DNA of 64,000 nucleotides from an uncultured Bacteroidales bacterium (GCA_947168065.1 CAMVKH010000006.1:62001-126000); one strand, 5' to 3'. Positions 27,951 to 36,670 are shown, numbered from the stretch's first letter. Program-made: numbers and translations. The notes: a model not told the origin generated them from the sequence alone.

Positions 27951-30645
27951 TGTGTATGTCGCGCTGGGGGAACGGGATTGAAATCCCGTTCTCGTTCAGC
28001 GTGTTGTAGATCAGCTCTTTGGCGCGCGCGGTGTAATTGTAGCGCTCTTCCACCAGCACGTACTGTTTCATCGCGATTTCGATGCTGCTGTCGCCGAAGT
28101 TCTCGAAAGCGACCGTGATGCCGCGTTTGGCGTCCACCACATTGCGCCCGTATTTGTCCTTCGTCAGCAGATTCTGAGAAGCCGCTGACAGCAGGGTGCG
28201 CACTTTCTCCACGTCGGTACCATAGCTCACGCCGACGGTGATCTTCAGATACTCGTAGGCGCTGCCGCGCGTCAGGTTCTTGAAGTTCTTGTTGAAAAGC
28301 GTCGTATTGGTGAAGGCGATGAGGGTGTCGTCAATCGCCTGGATCTGGGTGGTCTGGTAGCTGATGGCCGTCACCTTGCCGCGGATGCCGTCGCATTCGA
28401 CGTAGTCTCCTACGCGCAGGCGGCCGCTCATGAGCTGGATGCCGTAGATGAAGTTGTTGAGGATGTCTTTCATGGCCAGGCCCAGACCGGTGGCCAGGCC
28501 GGCGGCTACGATGGAAAGCGCGCCCATCGGAATCCGGAGCATGACGATGGCGATGGCCACGTAGCTTCCCCACACCAGGATGCCGATCACATTGTCGGAC
28601 AGCGTAAAGTTGATCTCATTGGCCCGTAGGTAGGTCTTGCCCTCCTTGTTCATCACCTTTTCGGCTTTGGCCCGGCGGTAGACCGCCCGCAGCAGGTAGC
28701 AGATATAGCGGAAGAGGAAGAACAGGAAGGAAATCAGCACCAGATTGTACAGGGAGATGTTCAGGATGGCGTTCCCGTCTTTGTCGGACAGGTTGATGAA
28801 CGACTTGTGGAAGGTTTCCTCGAAGATTTCCGTCAGGTCGAAGATCCCGGATGAGAGCCGGAGGCAGAGCGGGATGGAGAGAATCACCAGGATCGGCAGG
28901 CAGGCCTTCTTCACGAAATCGAAGAGCCAGGTGACGGCGATGAAGGAGTCCTTGCGGTCCAGGTCATATACGGTGTGATCCTTCTTGTATTCGAGCCGGC
29001 GCTTCTTGATGACCTTTTCTTCATAGATGTCGAGCAGTACGTAGATGGCGGTAATGGTTTCGATGGCGGTGAGTTGGAAGAGCCACCAGATGAAGAGCTG
29101 GACACCCATCAGTACATAGCCCGCCCACGAGACAACCAGCGTAGCCAGCATCACGCCGAAAGTAATCCAGCTGTAAAGCATGTCGCCGCGCGCCTCTTTC
29201 TGGTGGCGTGCCTTCCGGCAGAGGACATATTGCCAGATGGTGAATGCCAGGAGGATAGGGGGGAAGATGAGGTTGACCAGCCGGTTCGGGATGAAGATGA
29301 TGCGGAAGGTGATGACCGTCAGGCCCAGCAGGGCGACGGGCAGATAGAGCAGCGCCACCTTGCGAACATGGGCGGCCGGGATGCGGATGAGCAGCGACAC
29401 CAGGATGGCCGCCATCAGCCAGGCATAGATCAGCAGCAGGCCGGAAGCGACCTTGAAGAAGTTCTGGTCCATCAGCAGGGTGGCGATCATCACGGTCACG
29501 GCGAAGATGACCACGCCGCTGAGCAGGGTGACGATGGGGCTCCGCTGCTTGAATTCCCCGGTCTGGAAGTATTTCACCCACTTGCGCAGCAGCCGGACGG
29601 CCAGGTTGCTGATCAGCGTGGCGACCAGGATGTAGAAAAAGATGAAGAAGATGAAACCGACGATGACCGGGCCCCGCCAGTCGCTCTTGCTCAAGGTGAC
29701 GGCGTCCGCGCTGCTGTCGCCGATGCCGTATTTTGAACGGGTATCATAGACAGCCTGCCGCGTGTAGCGGGAAAGGTTGGCCAGCACCTTGAAATAGTTG
29801 TCCTGGCCGTCGATGAAGATGTGTTTCCGGATCAGGCGGTAGCGGGCCTGTGCGTAGGCATAACTCTCTTCGAGCCGGGCGCTCATGGACGCATAGTGGT
29901 CGTTGTCCATCACGATCTTGTCGCGGAACTCGGTGTACATCGCGAGCAGGTTCAGAGCGTAGGCCAGGCAGGAATCGCGGTCTTCGCAGCCCTGGCGGTC
30001 GAGGAAGAAAGGTTCGTCTTCGTGCTCATGCTCATGTTCATGCTCGTCCTCGTCCTCGTCCTCGTCCAGCAGATGCTCCGACTCTTTGTGACCCGTCAGG
30101 ATTTCGTCGTCTCCGACGTAATGGCCCTGGCTGTCGAACATGACAGTATGGTCATGGTGATGCGTCTTTTCCCGCGCGATGATCTCGTCGATGACGGCCG
30201 AAAGGCTGTCGGGCAGGACCTCGATCTTGTCGAGGGCCGGCGGCAAGCGCCGCAAGGCTTCCGCCAGGTGCTCATAGCGCTCGATCTCGAGATTGATGCG
30301 CCCTACGATCTCGTCGAAAGGCATCTTCTGCTTCGTGTAATCCACGTATTGCCTGGTCACCTCCTCCAGGGCATAGGTCATGTCGAAGGTAAAGTCCTGG
30401 TTTTGCGAGTAGAGGATGAGGGCCAGCTCGTTGCAGCGCTGGGTCATCTCCACGAGCCGGTCGTGCTGGACATGGTTGGTCTGCATCAGCCGTGCGCGCC
30501 GCTGCGCTATCTTTTCGTTCTCCTGGTGGAGTTCGGATCGGAGGATGGTCAGGGTCTGGGCGAAATTGCGCTCGTTGAACACAGCATAGGCCGGAATGGC
30601 AAGCGCGAGCGCGACCGTAAAAATGAGGACAAGACGCTTTTTCAT
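27922..30645 (-). CDS. Large MscS-family mechanosensitive channel with His/Asp/Glu-rich periplasmic loop
   Basis: Predicted inner-membrane tension-gated channel, 907 residues from the ATG at 30645; longer open sequence upstream is antisense to another gene. A signal-like N-terminus (to about Ala21) is followed by a helical periplasmic region (about 30-290), several transmembrane helices (about 300-690), the MscS pore helix ([20 protein letters not shown], ending about 735), and the MscS beta domain from [14 protein letters not shown] (740) to the C-terminus. Residues 161-211 are exceptional: THHHDH, then [18 protein letters not shown], a run that could bind divalent metals. The architecture resembles MscK/MscM-like multi-helix members rather than the 286-residue E. 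coli MscS. It overlaps pfkA at its 3' end. Confidence 0.9.
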   Translation of the reverse strand: MKKRLVLIFTVALALAIPAYAVFNERNFAQTLTILRSELHQENEKIAQRRARLMQTNHVQHDRLVEMTQRCNELALILYSQNQDFTFDMTYALEEVTRQYVDYTKQKMPFDEIVGRINLEIERYEHLAEALRRLPPALDKIEVLPDSLSAVIDEIIAREKTHHHDHTVMFDSQGHYVGDDEILTGHKESEHLLDEDEDEDEHEHEHEHEDEPFFLDRQGCEDRDSCLAYALNLLAMYTEFRDKIVMDNDHYASMSARLEESYAYAQARYRLIRKHIFIDGQDNYFKVLANLSRYTRQAVYDTRSKYGIGDSSADAVTLSKSDWRGPVIVGFIFFIFFYILVATLISNLAVRLLRKWVKYFQTGEFKQRSPIVTLLSGVVIFAVTVMIATLLMDQNFFKVASGLLLIYAWLMAAILVSLLIRIPAAHVRKVALLYLPVALLGLTVITFRIIFIPNRLVNLIFPPILLAFTIWQYVLCRKARHQKEARGDMLYSWITFGVMLATLVVSWAGYVLMGVQLFIWWLFQLTAIETITAIYVLLDIYEEKVIKKRRLEYKKDHTVYDLDRKDSFIAVTWLFDFVKKACLPILVILSIPLCLRLSSGIFDLTEIFEETFHKSFINLSDKDGNAILNISLYNLVLISFLFFLFRYICYLLRAVYRRAKAEKVMNKEGKTYLRANEINFTLSDNVIGILVWGSYVAIAIVMLRIPMGALSIVAAGLATGLGLAMKDILNNFIYGIQLMSGRLRVGDYVECDGIRGKVTAISYQTTQIQAIDDTLIAFTNTTLFNKNFKNLTRGSAYEYLKITVGVSYGTDVEKVRTLLSAASQNLLTKDKYGRNVVDAKRGITVAFENFGDSSIEIAMKQYVLVEERYNYTARAKELIYNTLNENGISIPFPQRDIHIISTEPSGR
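30013..30066 (-). repeat. Low-complexity codon repeat (GAC/GAG, then CAT/GAG) inside the MscS gene
   Basis: Six-base tandem units encode alternating Asp-Glu and then His-Glu. Such units are prone to slippage, so the length of this metal-binding-like loop may vary between strains. Confidence 0.7.
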
Positions 30646-30650
30646 AGATA

Positions 30651-30658
30651 CAAAGATA
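30651..30658 (-). promoter_or_regulatory. Candidate -7 box for the MscS gene
   Basis: On the minus strand TATCTTTG matches TAnnTTTG exactly and ends five bases before the ATG at 30645, which implies an extremely short or absent leader. No clear TTTG -33 box is seen. On the plus strand TATATTG (30679-30685) similarly ends eight bases before the divergent ATG at 30694. Confidence 0.5.
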
Positions 30659-30693
30659 CAAAATCGCTGGATTTTTGCTATATTGCAGGTTAA

Positions 30694-31266
30694 ATGAACA
30701 GGAGAATGCCGTCTGGATTGAGAATCGTTGCCTTTTTTGCCGCTGTGCTGGCGGTCGTTGCTGTTTCCTGCGGACGCGAAAAGCCGGCGCCGCTCGACGC
30801 ATCGTCCCTGCGCGGCATGCCCAAAGAGCAGATCCAGCAGATGCGCGAGGAGATTTACGCACGTCACAGTGACGGGAGTGCCTTGACCGACAGTGAGACG
30901 CAGCGCGTGGAAGTGCTCCGTGACCAGGAACGCCGGCTGGAGAACGCCTGGATCCTGGGTGAGTGGCGCGAGCGACACGGCCGCCGGCTCATCTTCCGGG
31001 ATGACGGTTCTGTGAGCGTGGGCGCCAAAAGCGGTGCGTACGACGAGCTGGGCGTCTACAAATACATCTCCCCGGAGGAGCCGTCCTACGAGGCGGTCTG
31101 GTCCGTGCGTTACGACACTGCCGGCGATCCGGTGATCGTTGTGCCGCAGCCCTCCGGTGAGGACCTGCTCTATCCCTTCCACAAAGACCGCGTCAGTGTC
31201 TATGAACGGACGGGCGATCTGCAGGTTTCCCGCGAAACCGGATGCTATTATACAAAAAACCAATAA
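30694..31266 (+). CDS. Small lipoprotein of unknown function
   Basis: It has 190 residues with a lipobox VAVSC (Cys26) after an Arg-rich start. The mature part is charged: a helical segment (about 35-85, with REEIYARHSD and QERRLENAW), then a beta-rich region with GEWRERHGRRLIFRDDGSVSVG, a phrase common in small beta-barrel-like stress or lipocalin-like lipoproteins. It is divergent from the MscS gene and followed by the YtxH/holin-like genes, so it may belong to an envelope-stress group. No named family recognised. Confidence 0.75.
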   Translation: MNRRMPSGLRIVAFFAAVLAVVAVSCGREKPAPLDASSLRGMPKEQIQQMREEIYARHSDGSALTDSETQRVEVLRDQERRLENAWILGEWRERHGRRLIFRDDGSVSVGAKSGAYDELGVYKYISPEEPSYEAVWSVRYDTAGDPVIVVPQPSGEDLLYPFHKDRVSVYERTGDLQVSRETGCYYTKNQ

Positions 31267-31283
31267 TCTAACATCATCGTGTA

Positions 31284-31514
31284 ATGAGTGCTAAACATTT
31301 CTTTTCATTTCTGGCAGGCGCAGCCGCTGGTGCGGCGGTGGCCTGGCTGTTCACTTCGGAGAAGGGACAGGAGACCGTAGCTGAGATCAAAGAGAAAGCG
31401 GCCGACGGCATCGAGCAGTTGGGCAATGCTTTTGAAGATTTCAAGGAAAAAGCCAAGGCTTCGGCCAAGGCCGCCGTCGAGACGGTGGAAGAAGTTGTCA
31501 AGAAGCAGCAATGA
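31284..31514 (+). CDS. YtxH-like small envelope protein
   Basis: It has 76 residues: an N-terminal membrane segment rich in Ala/Gly (FLAGAAAGAAVAWLFTSEKGQ), followed by a Lys/Glu/Ala-rich amphipathic helix. GAAAGAAVAWLF followed by SEKGQETVAEIKEKA is the usual pattern of YtxH-type general-stress proteins, expected to sit in the inner membrane with a helical tail. Its TGA overlaps the next ATG (ATGA), so translation is coupled to the holin-like gene. Confidence 0.75.
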   Translation: MSAKHFFSFLAGAAAGAAVAWLFTSEKGQETVAEIKEKAADGIEQLGNAFEDFKEKAKASAKAAVETVEEVVKKQQ

Positions 31515-31831
31515 GCGACTTCAAAGACTACGTTGACCTGAAAGTCGACGAACTGAAGCTGCAGGCCACGAAAGGCTTTTCGGTGGCGCTGGGCCGGCTT
31601 ACCGCCACGCTGTTGCTGGTGGCCGTGCTGGGCCTCGTGCTCGCGTTGCTGAGCGTGGTGCTGATTCAGTGGCTGGGCGTACTGACGGGCTCGCTGGCTG
31701 TGTCCAGCTCCATTGTCTGCGGCGTGTTCCTGCTGGTCTTCATCGCCCTCTACGTCATGCGCAAGCGCCTCTTCCGCGATACCTTCGTCAAGATGTTTGT
31801 CCAAATATTTTTCGGCGATGGGAAAGAATAG
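31511..31831 (+). CDS. Phage-holin-superfamily (YqjE-like) membrane protein
   Basis: It has 106 residues: an N-terminal amphipathic helix (DYVDLKVDELKLQATKGF), two transmembrane helices (about 30-52 and 60-83), and a basic tail. This matches the holin 3/6-type YqjE family encoded next to YtxH/YqjD proteins in many Gram-negatives; despite the name these are chromosomal envelope proteins. It overlaps the upstream YtxH gene by 4 bases and the next small gene by 14 bases. Confidence 0.75.
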   Translation: MSDFKDYVDLKVDELKLQATKGFSVALGRLTATLLLVAVLGLVLALLSVVLIQWLGVLTGSLAVSSSIVCGVFLLVFIALYVMRKRLFRDTFVKMFVQIFFGDGKE

Positions 31832-32039
31832 GGGCTTTTCGAACATCCAGTCGTATGAGGAGTTGGAAGCGTCGCTGAAGATGGTCCAGAACCAGATTCA
31901 GACGAGCAAGGTGACGCAGCAGGTGCAGTCGCTGTCACAGCAGGTACAGTCCCTGAAGGCAGGGAACAGGCCTCCTGTCAACTGGACCGCCGTGGCCCTC
32001 TGGGTACTCGACCGCATCAAACAGCGGCTTTCCCGCTAA
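31818..32039 (+). CDS. Small coiled-coil protein, third member of the YtxH/YqjE-like set
   Basis: It has 73 residues from the ATG at 31818, inside the end of the upstream gene. The sequence has SYEELEASLKMVQNQIQ and a Gln/Val heptad region (VTQQVQSLSQQVQSL), then an amphipathic Trp-containing end (WTAVALWVLDRIKQRL). Position and size correspond to the YqjK-like third gene in comparable operons, but sequence similarity is not decisive. Confidence 0.65.
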   Translation: MGKNRGFSNIQSYEELEASLKMVQNQIQTSKVTQQVQSLSQQVQSLKAGNRPPVNWTAVALWVLDRIKQRLSR

Positions 32040-32042
32040 GCC

Positions 32043-32585
32043 ATGCAGGACGCACTTCCTGCCCGACCGGTCATTCGTCGCGCTTCCCCGGAGGACATCC
32101 CTGTCATCCGGGCGTTGGCCGACGTGTGCTTCCGCGACACCTACCGCACAATCCTTTCGCCCGCGCAGATGGAATACATGATGGACTGGATGTATTCCGA
32201 GCGGAGCCTGGAGCGGCAGATGGGCCGGGATGGGCACGTCTATTTCATCGCGGAAGCGGAGGGCACGCCCTGTGCCTATTTCTCCGTGCAGCCGCTCGGC
32301 CTGCAGGACGACGGCGATTATTTGTTTGAATTCCAGAAGCTGTATCTGCTTCCTGCGTACCAGGGGAGAGGCTTCGGACGTTATCTGGTCGCGTATGTCT
32401 TCCAGTTTGTCCGGGAAGCAGCAGGCGGCTGGCCGTGCCGCCTGGAACTGCACGTCAACCGCAACAACCCCGCCGCGGCGTTCCACCGGCGCATGGGTTT
32501 CTCCATCCTCCGCTCGGGGGATTTCCCCATCGGGCAGGGCTTTTTCATGAACGATTATATCATGGGCATCCGCCTCACGGCCTAA
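32043..32585 (+). CDS. GNAT-family N-acetyltransferase
   Basis: It has 180 residues. The acetyl-CoA binding motif A is present as LYLLPAYQGRGFGRYLVAYV (about 100-119), followed by ELHVNRNNPAAAFHRRMGF, the characteristic motif B of this fold. The N-terminal PVIRRASPEDIPVIRALADVCF is the usual first strand and helix. The acceptor is unknown. It starts 3 bases after the small coiled-coil gene, and its 3' end overlaps the convergent preA-like gene by 11 bases. Confidence 0.88.
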   Translation: MQDALPARPVIRRASPEDIPVIRALADVCFRDTYRTILSPAQMEYMMDWMYSERSLERQMGRDGHVYFIAEAEGTPCAYFSVQPLGLQDDGDYLFEFQKLYLLPAYQGRGFGRYLVAYVFQFVREAAGGWPCRLELHVNRNNPAAAFHRRMGFSILRSGDFPIGQGFFMNDYIMGIRLTA

Positions 32586-34026
32586 CCGTCTTCTTCGGGA
32601 TGCGTTTTGCGGTCCCGATGGACTCGACGGGGCAGACAAGGCGGCAGAGGTGGCAGCCCACGCATTTGGCCCCATTCAGGTGCGGCCGACGGTCCTCGCC
32701 GAAGCGGATGGCCTGGTGCCCGCCGTCCCGGCAGGAGATGTAGCAGCGGCCGCAGCCGATGCACGTCTCCGGGTGGAACTGCGGATAGACGATGGAGTCA
32801 CGGTCCAGTTCAGAAGGAGTGACGAAGTACTTGAGTTCGATGCCGACCATGTCTTCCAGCCGTTCGTATCCGTTTTCCAGCATGTACTTCTGGAGCCCGA
32901 GCTTCAGGTCGTCGATGATACGCCGGCCGTATTGCATGACGGCTGTGCAGACCTGCAGGTTTCTGCAGCCCAGCCGGATGAAGTCCAGCGCGTCCCACCA
33001 GTTTTCTATGCCGCCGATGCCGCTCAGCTGCAGGACTTTCCGCAGGGGATTGTTGGCCATTTCCAGGATGAAGCGCAGGGCGATGGGCTTGACGGCCCGG
33101 CCCGAGTAGCCCGAGATGGTCTTTTGCGTACTGACGGCCGAGCGGTTGTTGAGCGTCACGGACTTGATGGTGTTGATGGCGGAAATACCGTCAGCGCCGG
33201 CCAGGTGGGCTGCAAATGCCACATTGGTCATGGCTGCCAGGTTGGGCGTCATCTTGGCGATGACCGGGATCGAGACGTTCCGTTTGACATAGTCTGTATA
33301 CGTGGATACCAGTTCGGGGTTTCTTCCCACGTCGCTGCCCATGCCGGCCATGCGCATCTGCGGACAGGAGAAGTTAAGTTCGATGGCGTCGACGCCGGTC
33401 TTTTCGACGCTCTGGGCCAAGTCGATCCAGTCCGGTTCGTCCGTTCCCATGATCGAGGCGATCACCACCTTGGACGGATAGTCCTTTTTCAATCGGCGCA
33501 GGATTTCGAAATCCGTATCCAGGGAATTCTCGGAAAGCTGCTCCATGTTGCGGAAGCCGATGAATCCTTCATGTTCGTTGTGTACCGCGTCGAAACGGGG
33601 CGACACTTCGTGGATGTCTTCCCGGCAGATGGTCTTGTAATAGACGCCGCCCCAGCCGGCCTCCAGGGCGGCGGCCACCATTTCATAGTTGGTGGAGACG
33701 GCGGAGGAAGCCAGGAAGAAGGGGTTTTCGCAGGGAATGCCGCAAAAATCGATGGCCAGGGAAGGGAGCTTGCCCAGGGTTTTGGCTTGGGGCAGGGCGG
33801 CGGCTATCTCCCGGATCCGGATGGGCTTGTCGTAGTGGATGCAGGCCTTTTCCGCGGCTTCCAGCTCTTCCGGTGTCGCCGGGGCGAGCCATTCTCCGGC
33901 CAAGTCGGCGTTGTCGAATCGGATGGCGCGGATGGCGCGGGCGGGATCCGCTTTTTTGCAGGCTGCGCTGCAGGGCGGGTTTTCGCAGAGCAGGCAGCGT
34001 GCTGCCTCTTCTTTCGGGCTGATCAT
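32575..34026 (-). CDS. Dihydropyrimidine dehydrogenase PreA-like, with extra N-terminal Fe-S segment
   Basis: Flavin and iron-sulfur enzyme that reduces uracil/thymine (or works in reverse), 483 residues. The core is a dihydroorotate-dehydrogenase-like barrel with IELNFSCPQMRM, where the Cys is the expected catalytic acid, and the FMN-binding phrase SGIGGIENWWDA. Two [4Fe-4S] ferredoxin motifs close the protein (CIGCGRCYISC and CVGCHLCRLVC). The first 70 residues add CLLCENPPCSAAC followed by KADPARAIRAIRF, which resembles the N-terminal Fe-S part of the partner subunit PreT. No FAD/NAD(P)H-binding PreT gene is next to it. Start ATG is at 34026. Confidence 0.88.
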   Translation of the reverse strand: MISPKEEAARCLLCENPPCSAACKKADPARAIRAIRFDNADLAGEWLAPATPEELEAAEKACIHYDKPIRIREIAAALPQAKTLGKLPSLAIDFCGIPCENPFFLASSAVSTNYEMVAAALEAGWGGVYYKTICREDIHEVSPRFDAVHNEHEGFIGFRNMEQLSENSLDTDFEILRRLKKDYPSKVVIASIMGTDEPDWIDLAQSVEKTGVDAIELNFSCPQMRMAGMGSDVGRNPELVSTYTDYVKRNVSIPVIAKMTPNLAAMTNVAFAAHLAGADGISAINTIKSVTLNNRSAVSTQKTISGYSGRAVKPIALRFILEMANNPLRKVLQLSGIGGIENWWDALDFIRLGCRNLQVCTAVMQYGRRIIDDLKLGLQKYMLENGYERLEDMVGIELKYFVTPSELDRDSIVYPQFHPETCIGCGRCYISCRDGGHQAIRFGEDRRPHLNGAKCVGCHLCRLVCPVESIGTAKRIPKKTVRP

Positions 34027-34041
34027 AGCGTATGTTTTTGA

Positions 34042-34803
34042 TTATTGTTTGCCTTTGATGTCAATGGAGAATCCTTCGTCGATCAGGGGCTGGACGAGCT
34101 GGCGCATCTGATCGACCGTGAAGGCCTCTAGGTCCTGCTGGGGCGTGGGGCGGTCGATGGTGTAGACCATGATCTCGCGGGGCCTGAGCCGGCGGACGAT
34201 GTCCATCCAGCCCAGCAGCACTTCCGGGGCCGAGGAGTCGAAATCCGGGCTCCTGAGAAACATGGTCTGGAGGACGAACTGGCCGTCGAAGCGTGCGAGT
34301 GCGTCGATGACGCGTTCGACCGAATAGCCGGGTGCCGGCTGGTTGATTTTCGCCACGAGGGCGTCGGTAGGCGCGTCGATCTTCAGGATGGGGTTATCCA
34401 CTTTGCAGAGTGCGGCAAAGACTTCCGGCACGTGGGCGCGGGTGGCGTTGGAGAGCACCGATACCTTGGCGTCGGGACAGTAGGCGTCGCGCAGGAAGAG
34501 GGTATCGTCGATAATGCGGGGAAATTCGGGGTTGAGGGTGGGCTCGCCGTCGCCCGAGAACGTGATCGAGTCGATGCGGGTCCCCTCGAGCATGAGCTCC
34601 GACAGCTTGTCTTCCAGGTCTGTCCGGACCTTGGCGGCCGTCGGCAGGACGATGTCGCCGCGCCCGTCGCGGTTCCAGCCGCATTCGCAGTAGATGCAGT
34701 CGAAATTGCAGATCTTGCCTTTTGTCGGCAGCAGGTTGATGCCGAGCGAGCGGCCCAGGCGGCGGCTGTAAATCGGTCCGAAGACCGTTTCTTCTCTCAT
34801 CAT
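34042..34803 (-). CDS. Radical SAM protein
   Basis: It has 253 residues, with the [4Fe-4S]/SAM motif CNFDCIYC (Cys32, 36, 39), preceded by YSRRLGRSLGINLLPTKGK, a phrase typical of a Bacteroidetes-conserved radical SAM group related to COG0731. SAM-binding FSGDGEPTLNPEF follows at about 83-95. Two adjacent ATG codons (34803 and 34800) can serve as the start. The reaction is not known to me. It is 15 bases upstream of the preA-like gene and shares its orientation. Confidence 0.88.
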   Translation of the reverse strand: MMREETVFGPIYSRRLGRSLGINLLPTKGKICNFDCIYCECGWNRDGRGDIVLPTAAKVRTDLEDKLSELMLEGTRIDSITFSGDGEPTLNPEFPRIIDDTLFLRDAYCPDAKVSVLSNATRAHVPEVFAALCKVDNPILKIDAPTDALVAKINQPAPGYSVERVIDALARFDGQFVLQTMFLRSPDFDSSAPEVLLGWMDIVRRLRPREIMVYTIDRPTPQQDLEAFTVDQMRQLVQPLIDEGFSIDIKGKQ

Positions 34804-34815
34804 GACAGGTCAAAA

Positions 34816-34846
34816 TTTGTATAAAGTTAGCGAATAATTATCTTTG
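34816..34846 (+). promoter_or_regulatory. Consensus Bacteroidetes promoter for the thioesterase/Ste24 operon
   Basis: TTTG at 34816-34819, a spacer of 19, and TATCTTTG at 34839-34846. Both boxes are perfect. The ATG lies 20 bases downstream of the -7 box. Confidence 0.8.
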
Positions 34847-34866
34847 CACGGCAAAAAGAAAGAGAA

Positions 34867-35262
34867 ATGTTTGTCTATCGTCATAAAGTCAACTACTACG
34901 AGACCGACCGGATGGGCGTCACGCACCACTCCAACTACATCCGTTTCATGGAAGAAGCCCGCGTGGCTTTTCTCGATTCCATCGGCGCCAGCTATTCGAT
35001 GCTCGAATCCGACGGCTACATCTCGCCGGTGGTTGAAGTCAACGGCCGTTTCAAGCACACGACGACTTTCGACGACGTCATCGAAATATCCGTCTGCATC
35101 AAGTCGGCGACGACGTTCAAACTGAAGCTCGGCTATGAGATGCACTGCAACGGCAAGCTGGTTTTCGAGGGATACTCGCTGCACTGCTTCCTTGACAAAG
35201 CAGGCAAGCCCATTCCGTTCGACGATCTTTATCCCCAGTTCCGCGCACAGATCCAGGCATGA
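34867..35262 (+). CDS. Acyl-CoA thioesterase, 4-hydroxybenzoyl-CoA thioesterase (YbgC/FadM-like) family
   Basis: Hotdog-fold thioesterase of 131 residues. The active-site motif YYETDRMGVTHHSNYIRFMEEAR (about 10-32) holds the catalytic Asp and the conserved HxxY-like segment. The central helix and strands end in GYSLHCFLDKAGKPIPF. The TGA overlaps the next ATG (ATGA), so it is coupled to the Ste24 protease gene. Substrate is unknown; quality control of acyl-CoA or acyl-ACP is typical. Confidence 0.88.
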   Translation: MFVYRHKVNYYETDRMGVTHHSNYIRFMEEARVAFLDSIGASYSMLESDGYISPVVEVNGRFKHTTTFDDVIEISVCIKSATTFKLKLGYEMHCNGKLVFEGYSLHCFLDKAGKPIPFDDLYPQFRAQIQA

Positions 35263-36491
35263 GTTCCGAAGGACTTTACGGGCTGGTCATCTGCTTCGTC
35301 CTGGCAGAATACGTCTGGTCGAGTTTCCTGACGCTGCTGAATGTCAAAGCCGCCCGGCAGCCTGTCCCCGCGGTCCTGGCCGGCCTCTATGACGAGGAAA
35401 GTTACCGCAGGCAGCAGGCTTACGCGATGACGAACCGGAAGTTCACGCTGTTTTCCGGTGCCGTGAGCACGCTCGTGACGCTGGGCATCTTCGCTTTCGG
35501 CGGCTTCGCGGTCTTCGACGGCGCCGCGCGCTCCGTCAGCGCTTCGCCGGTGGTGCAGACGCTGGTGTTCTGGGGTATCTTCTCCCTGATTACCTGGTTC
35601 CTCTCGCTGCCCTTCGACATATACCGCACCTTTGTCATCGAACAGCGTTACGGGTTCAACCGCATCACGCCGAAACTCTTTGTCGCCGATGAAGTGAAAG
35701 GCCTGTTGACGAGCCTGGTCATCATGTCCGTCGTGCTGGCGCTCTGCACATGGATCTACACGCTGACGCCGCACTGGTTCTGGCTGCTTGCCTGGGTTGC
35801 CGTTTCGCTCTTCTCGCTGTTCATGCAGTACTTCTATTCGCAGCTCATTGTGCCGCTCTTCAACAAGCAGACGCCGCTGCCGGAAGGAGAGCTTCGCACC
35901 GCCATCGAGACCTTCGCCGCCCGCGTGGACTTCCGGATCGACAACATTTACCTCATCGACTCGTCGAAGCGCAGCAGCAAGTCGAATGCCTATTTCACGG
36001 GTTTCGGCCGGCGCAAGCGGGTCGTGCTCTACGATACGCTGATGGAGCAGCTGTCGACCGAAGAGATCGTCGGCATACTGGCCCATGAAATCGGCCATTA
36101 CAAGCACCATCATATCCTTCGTTCCCTTGTGGCGAACTTTATCAGCAATCTGTTGATGTTCTGGCTGTTCGGTCTTTTTATCTCCAGTGATGCACTAGCG
36201 CTGGCGGCCGGCTGCGAAGCCGCTTCCTTCCATGTCAACCTCGGGGTTTTCTCCCTGATCTATACCCCGGTTTCGCTTGTGCTCGACATCGTGACCAACA
36301 TCCTTTCGCGCAACCATGAGCGCCAGGCCGACGCCTTCGCCAAGGCCCAGGGACAGGGCCCTGCCGAAGCCACCGCGCTCAAGAAAATGAGCGCCAAGTC
36401 CCTCGCCAACCTGACCCCGCATCCCCTGGTCGTCTTTACGGAATACTCCCATCCTACGCTCGCCGAACGCGTCGAGTTCTTACTGAAATAA
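35259..36491 (+). CDS. Ste24-like CAAX prenyl protease (M48A)
   Basis: Multi-spanning membrane zinc metalloprotease, 410 residues, close to the usual Ste24 length. The zinc site is HEIGH (276-280) followed by YKHHH, with the third ligand Glu expected in NHERQADAFA (about 347-356). At least six hydrophobic segments are visible (about 5-25, 65-85, 100-118, 148-168, 173-195, 288-308). Bacterial members are not prenyl proteases in the strict sense and are thought to act in membrane protein quality control. It is followed by an unusual structured spacer. Confidence 0.92.
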   Translation: MSSEGLYGLVICFVLAEYVWSSFLTLLNVKAARQPVPAVLAGLYDEESYRRQQAYAMTNRKFTLFSGAVSTLVTLGIFAFGGFAVFDGAARSVSASPVVQTLVFWGIFSLITWFLSLPFDIYRTFVIEQRYGFNRITPKLFVADEVKGLLTSLVIMSVVLALCTWIYTLTPHWFWLLAWVAVSLFSLFMQYFYSQLIVPLFNKQTPLPEGELRTAIETFAARVDFRIDNIYLIDSSKRSSKSNAYFTGFGRRKRVVLYDTLMEQLSTEEIVGILAHEIGHYKHHHILRSLVANFISNLLMFWLFGLFISSDALALAAGCEAASFHVNLGVFSLIYTPVSLVLDIVTNILSRNHERQADAFAKAQGQGPAEATALKKMSAKSLANLTPHPLVVFTEYSHPTLAERVEFLLK

Positions 36492-36497
36492 CTTTGC

Positions 36498-36669
36498 TGC
36501 TTACGCCTGCAGGCGCGGGTGGGATATTGCTTGCGGCATCAGCCGCTAGCGGAGACCGAGCGGGAGAGCCTTGTGTAATAGCCGGTCGGAGCGATAGGGT
36601 TTGGGGCGGAGCCCCAGTAAACACAAGCGTCGGTCCGAGAAACAATTCCCAGAGCGCCTGGCGCAAGCA
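36498..36669. other. Long multi-branched palindromic element (candidate structured RNA or mobile repeat)
   Basis: The whole spacer between two convergent genes can fold. The outer arms 36498-36524 and 36646-36669 pair (GCTTACGCC with GGCGCAAGC, AGGCGC with GCGCCT, GGGA with TTCC). Inside are a hairpin GCGGC-ATCA-GCCGC (36533-36546) and a second branch with GACCGA/TCGGTC (36554-36559 with 36630-36635), CTTGTGT/ACACAAG (36570-36576 with 36621-36627) and an apical GGGGC-GGA-GCCCC (36603-36615). There is no T-run, so it is not a normal terminator. I do not recognise a known RNA family. Confidence 0.6.
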
Positions 36670-36670
36670 T

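Noticed and set aside
30013-30066. Short regular repeats that could suggest a CRISPR array or VNTR outside genes
   Set aside because: Units are six bases with no spacers and lie in frame, encoding Asp-Glu and His-Glu runs of the MscS-type protein.
31511-31831. Holin-like protein as evidence of a prophage
   Set aside because: No other phage genes occur nearby; the YtxH-YqjE-like arrangement is a chromosomal envelope module.
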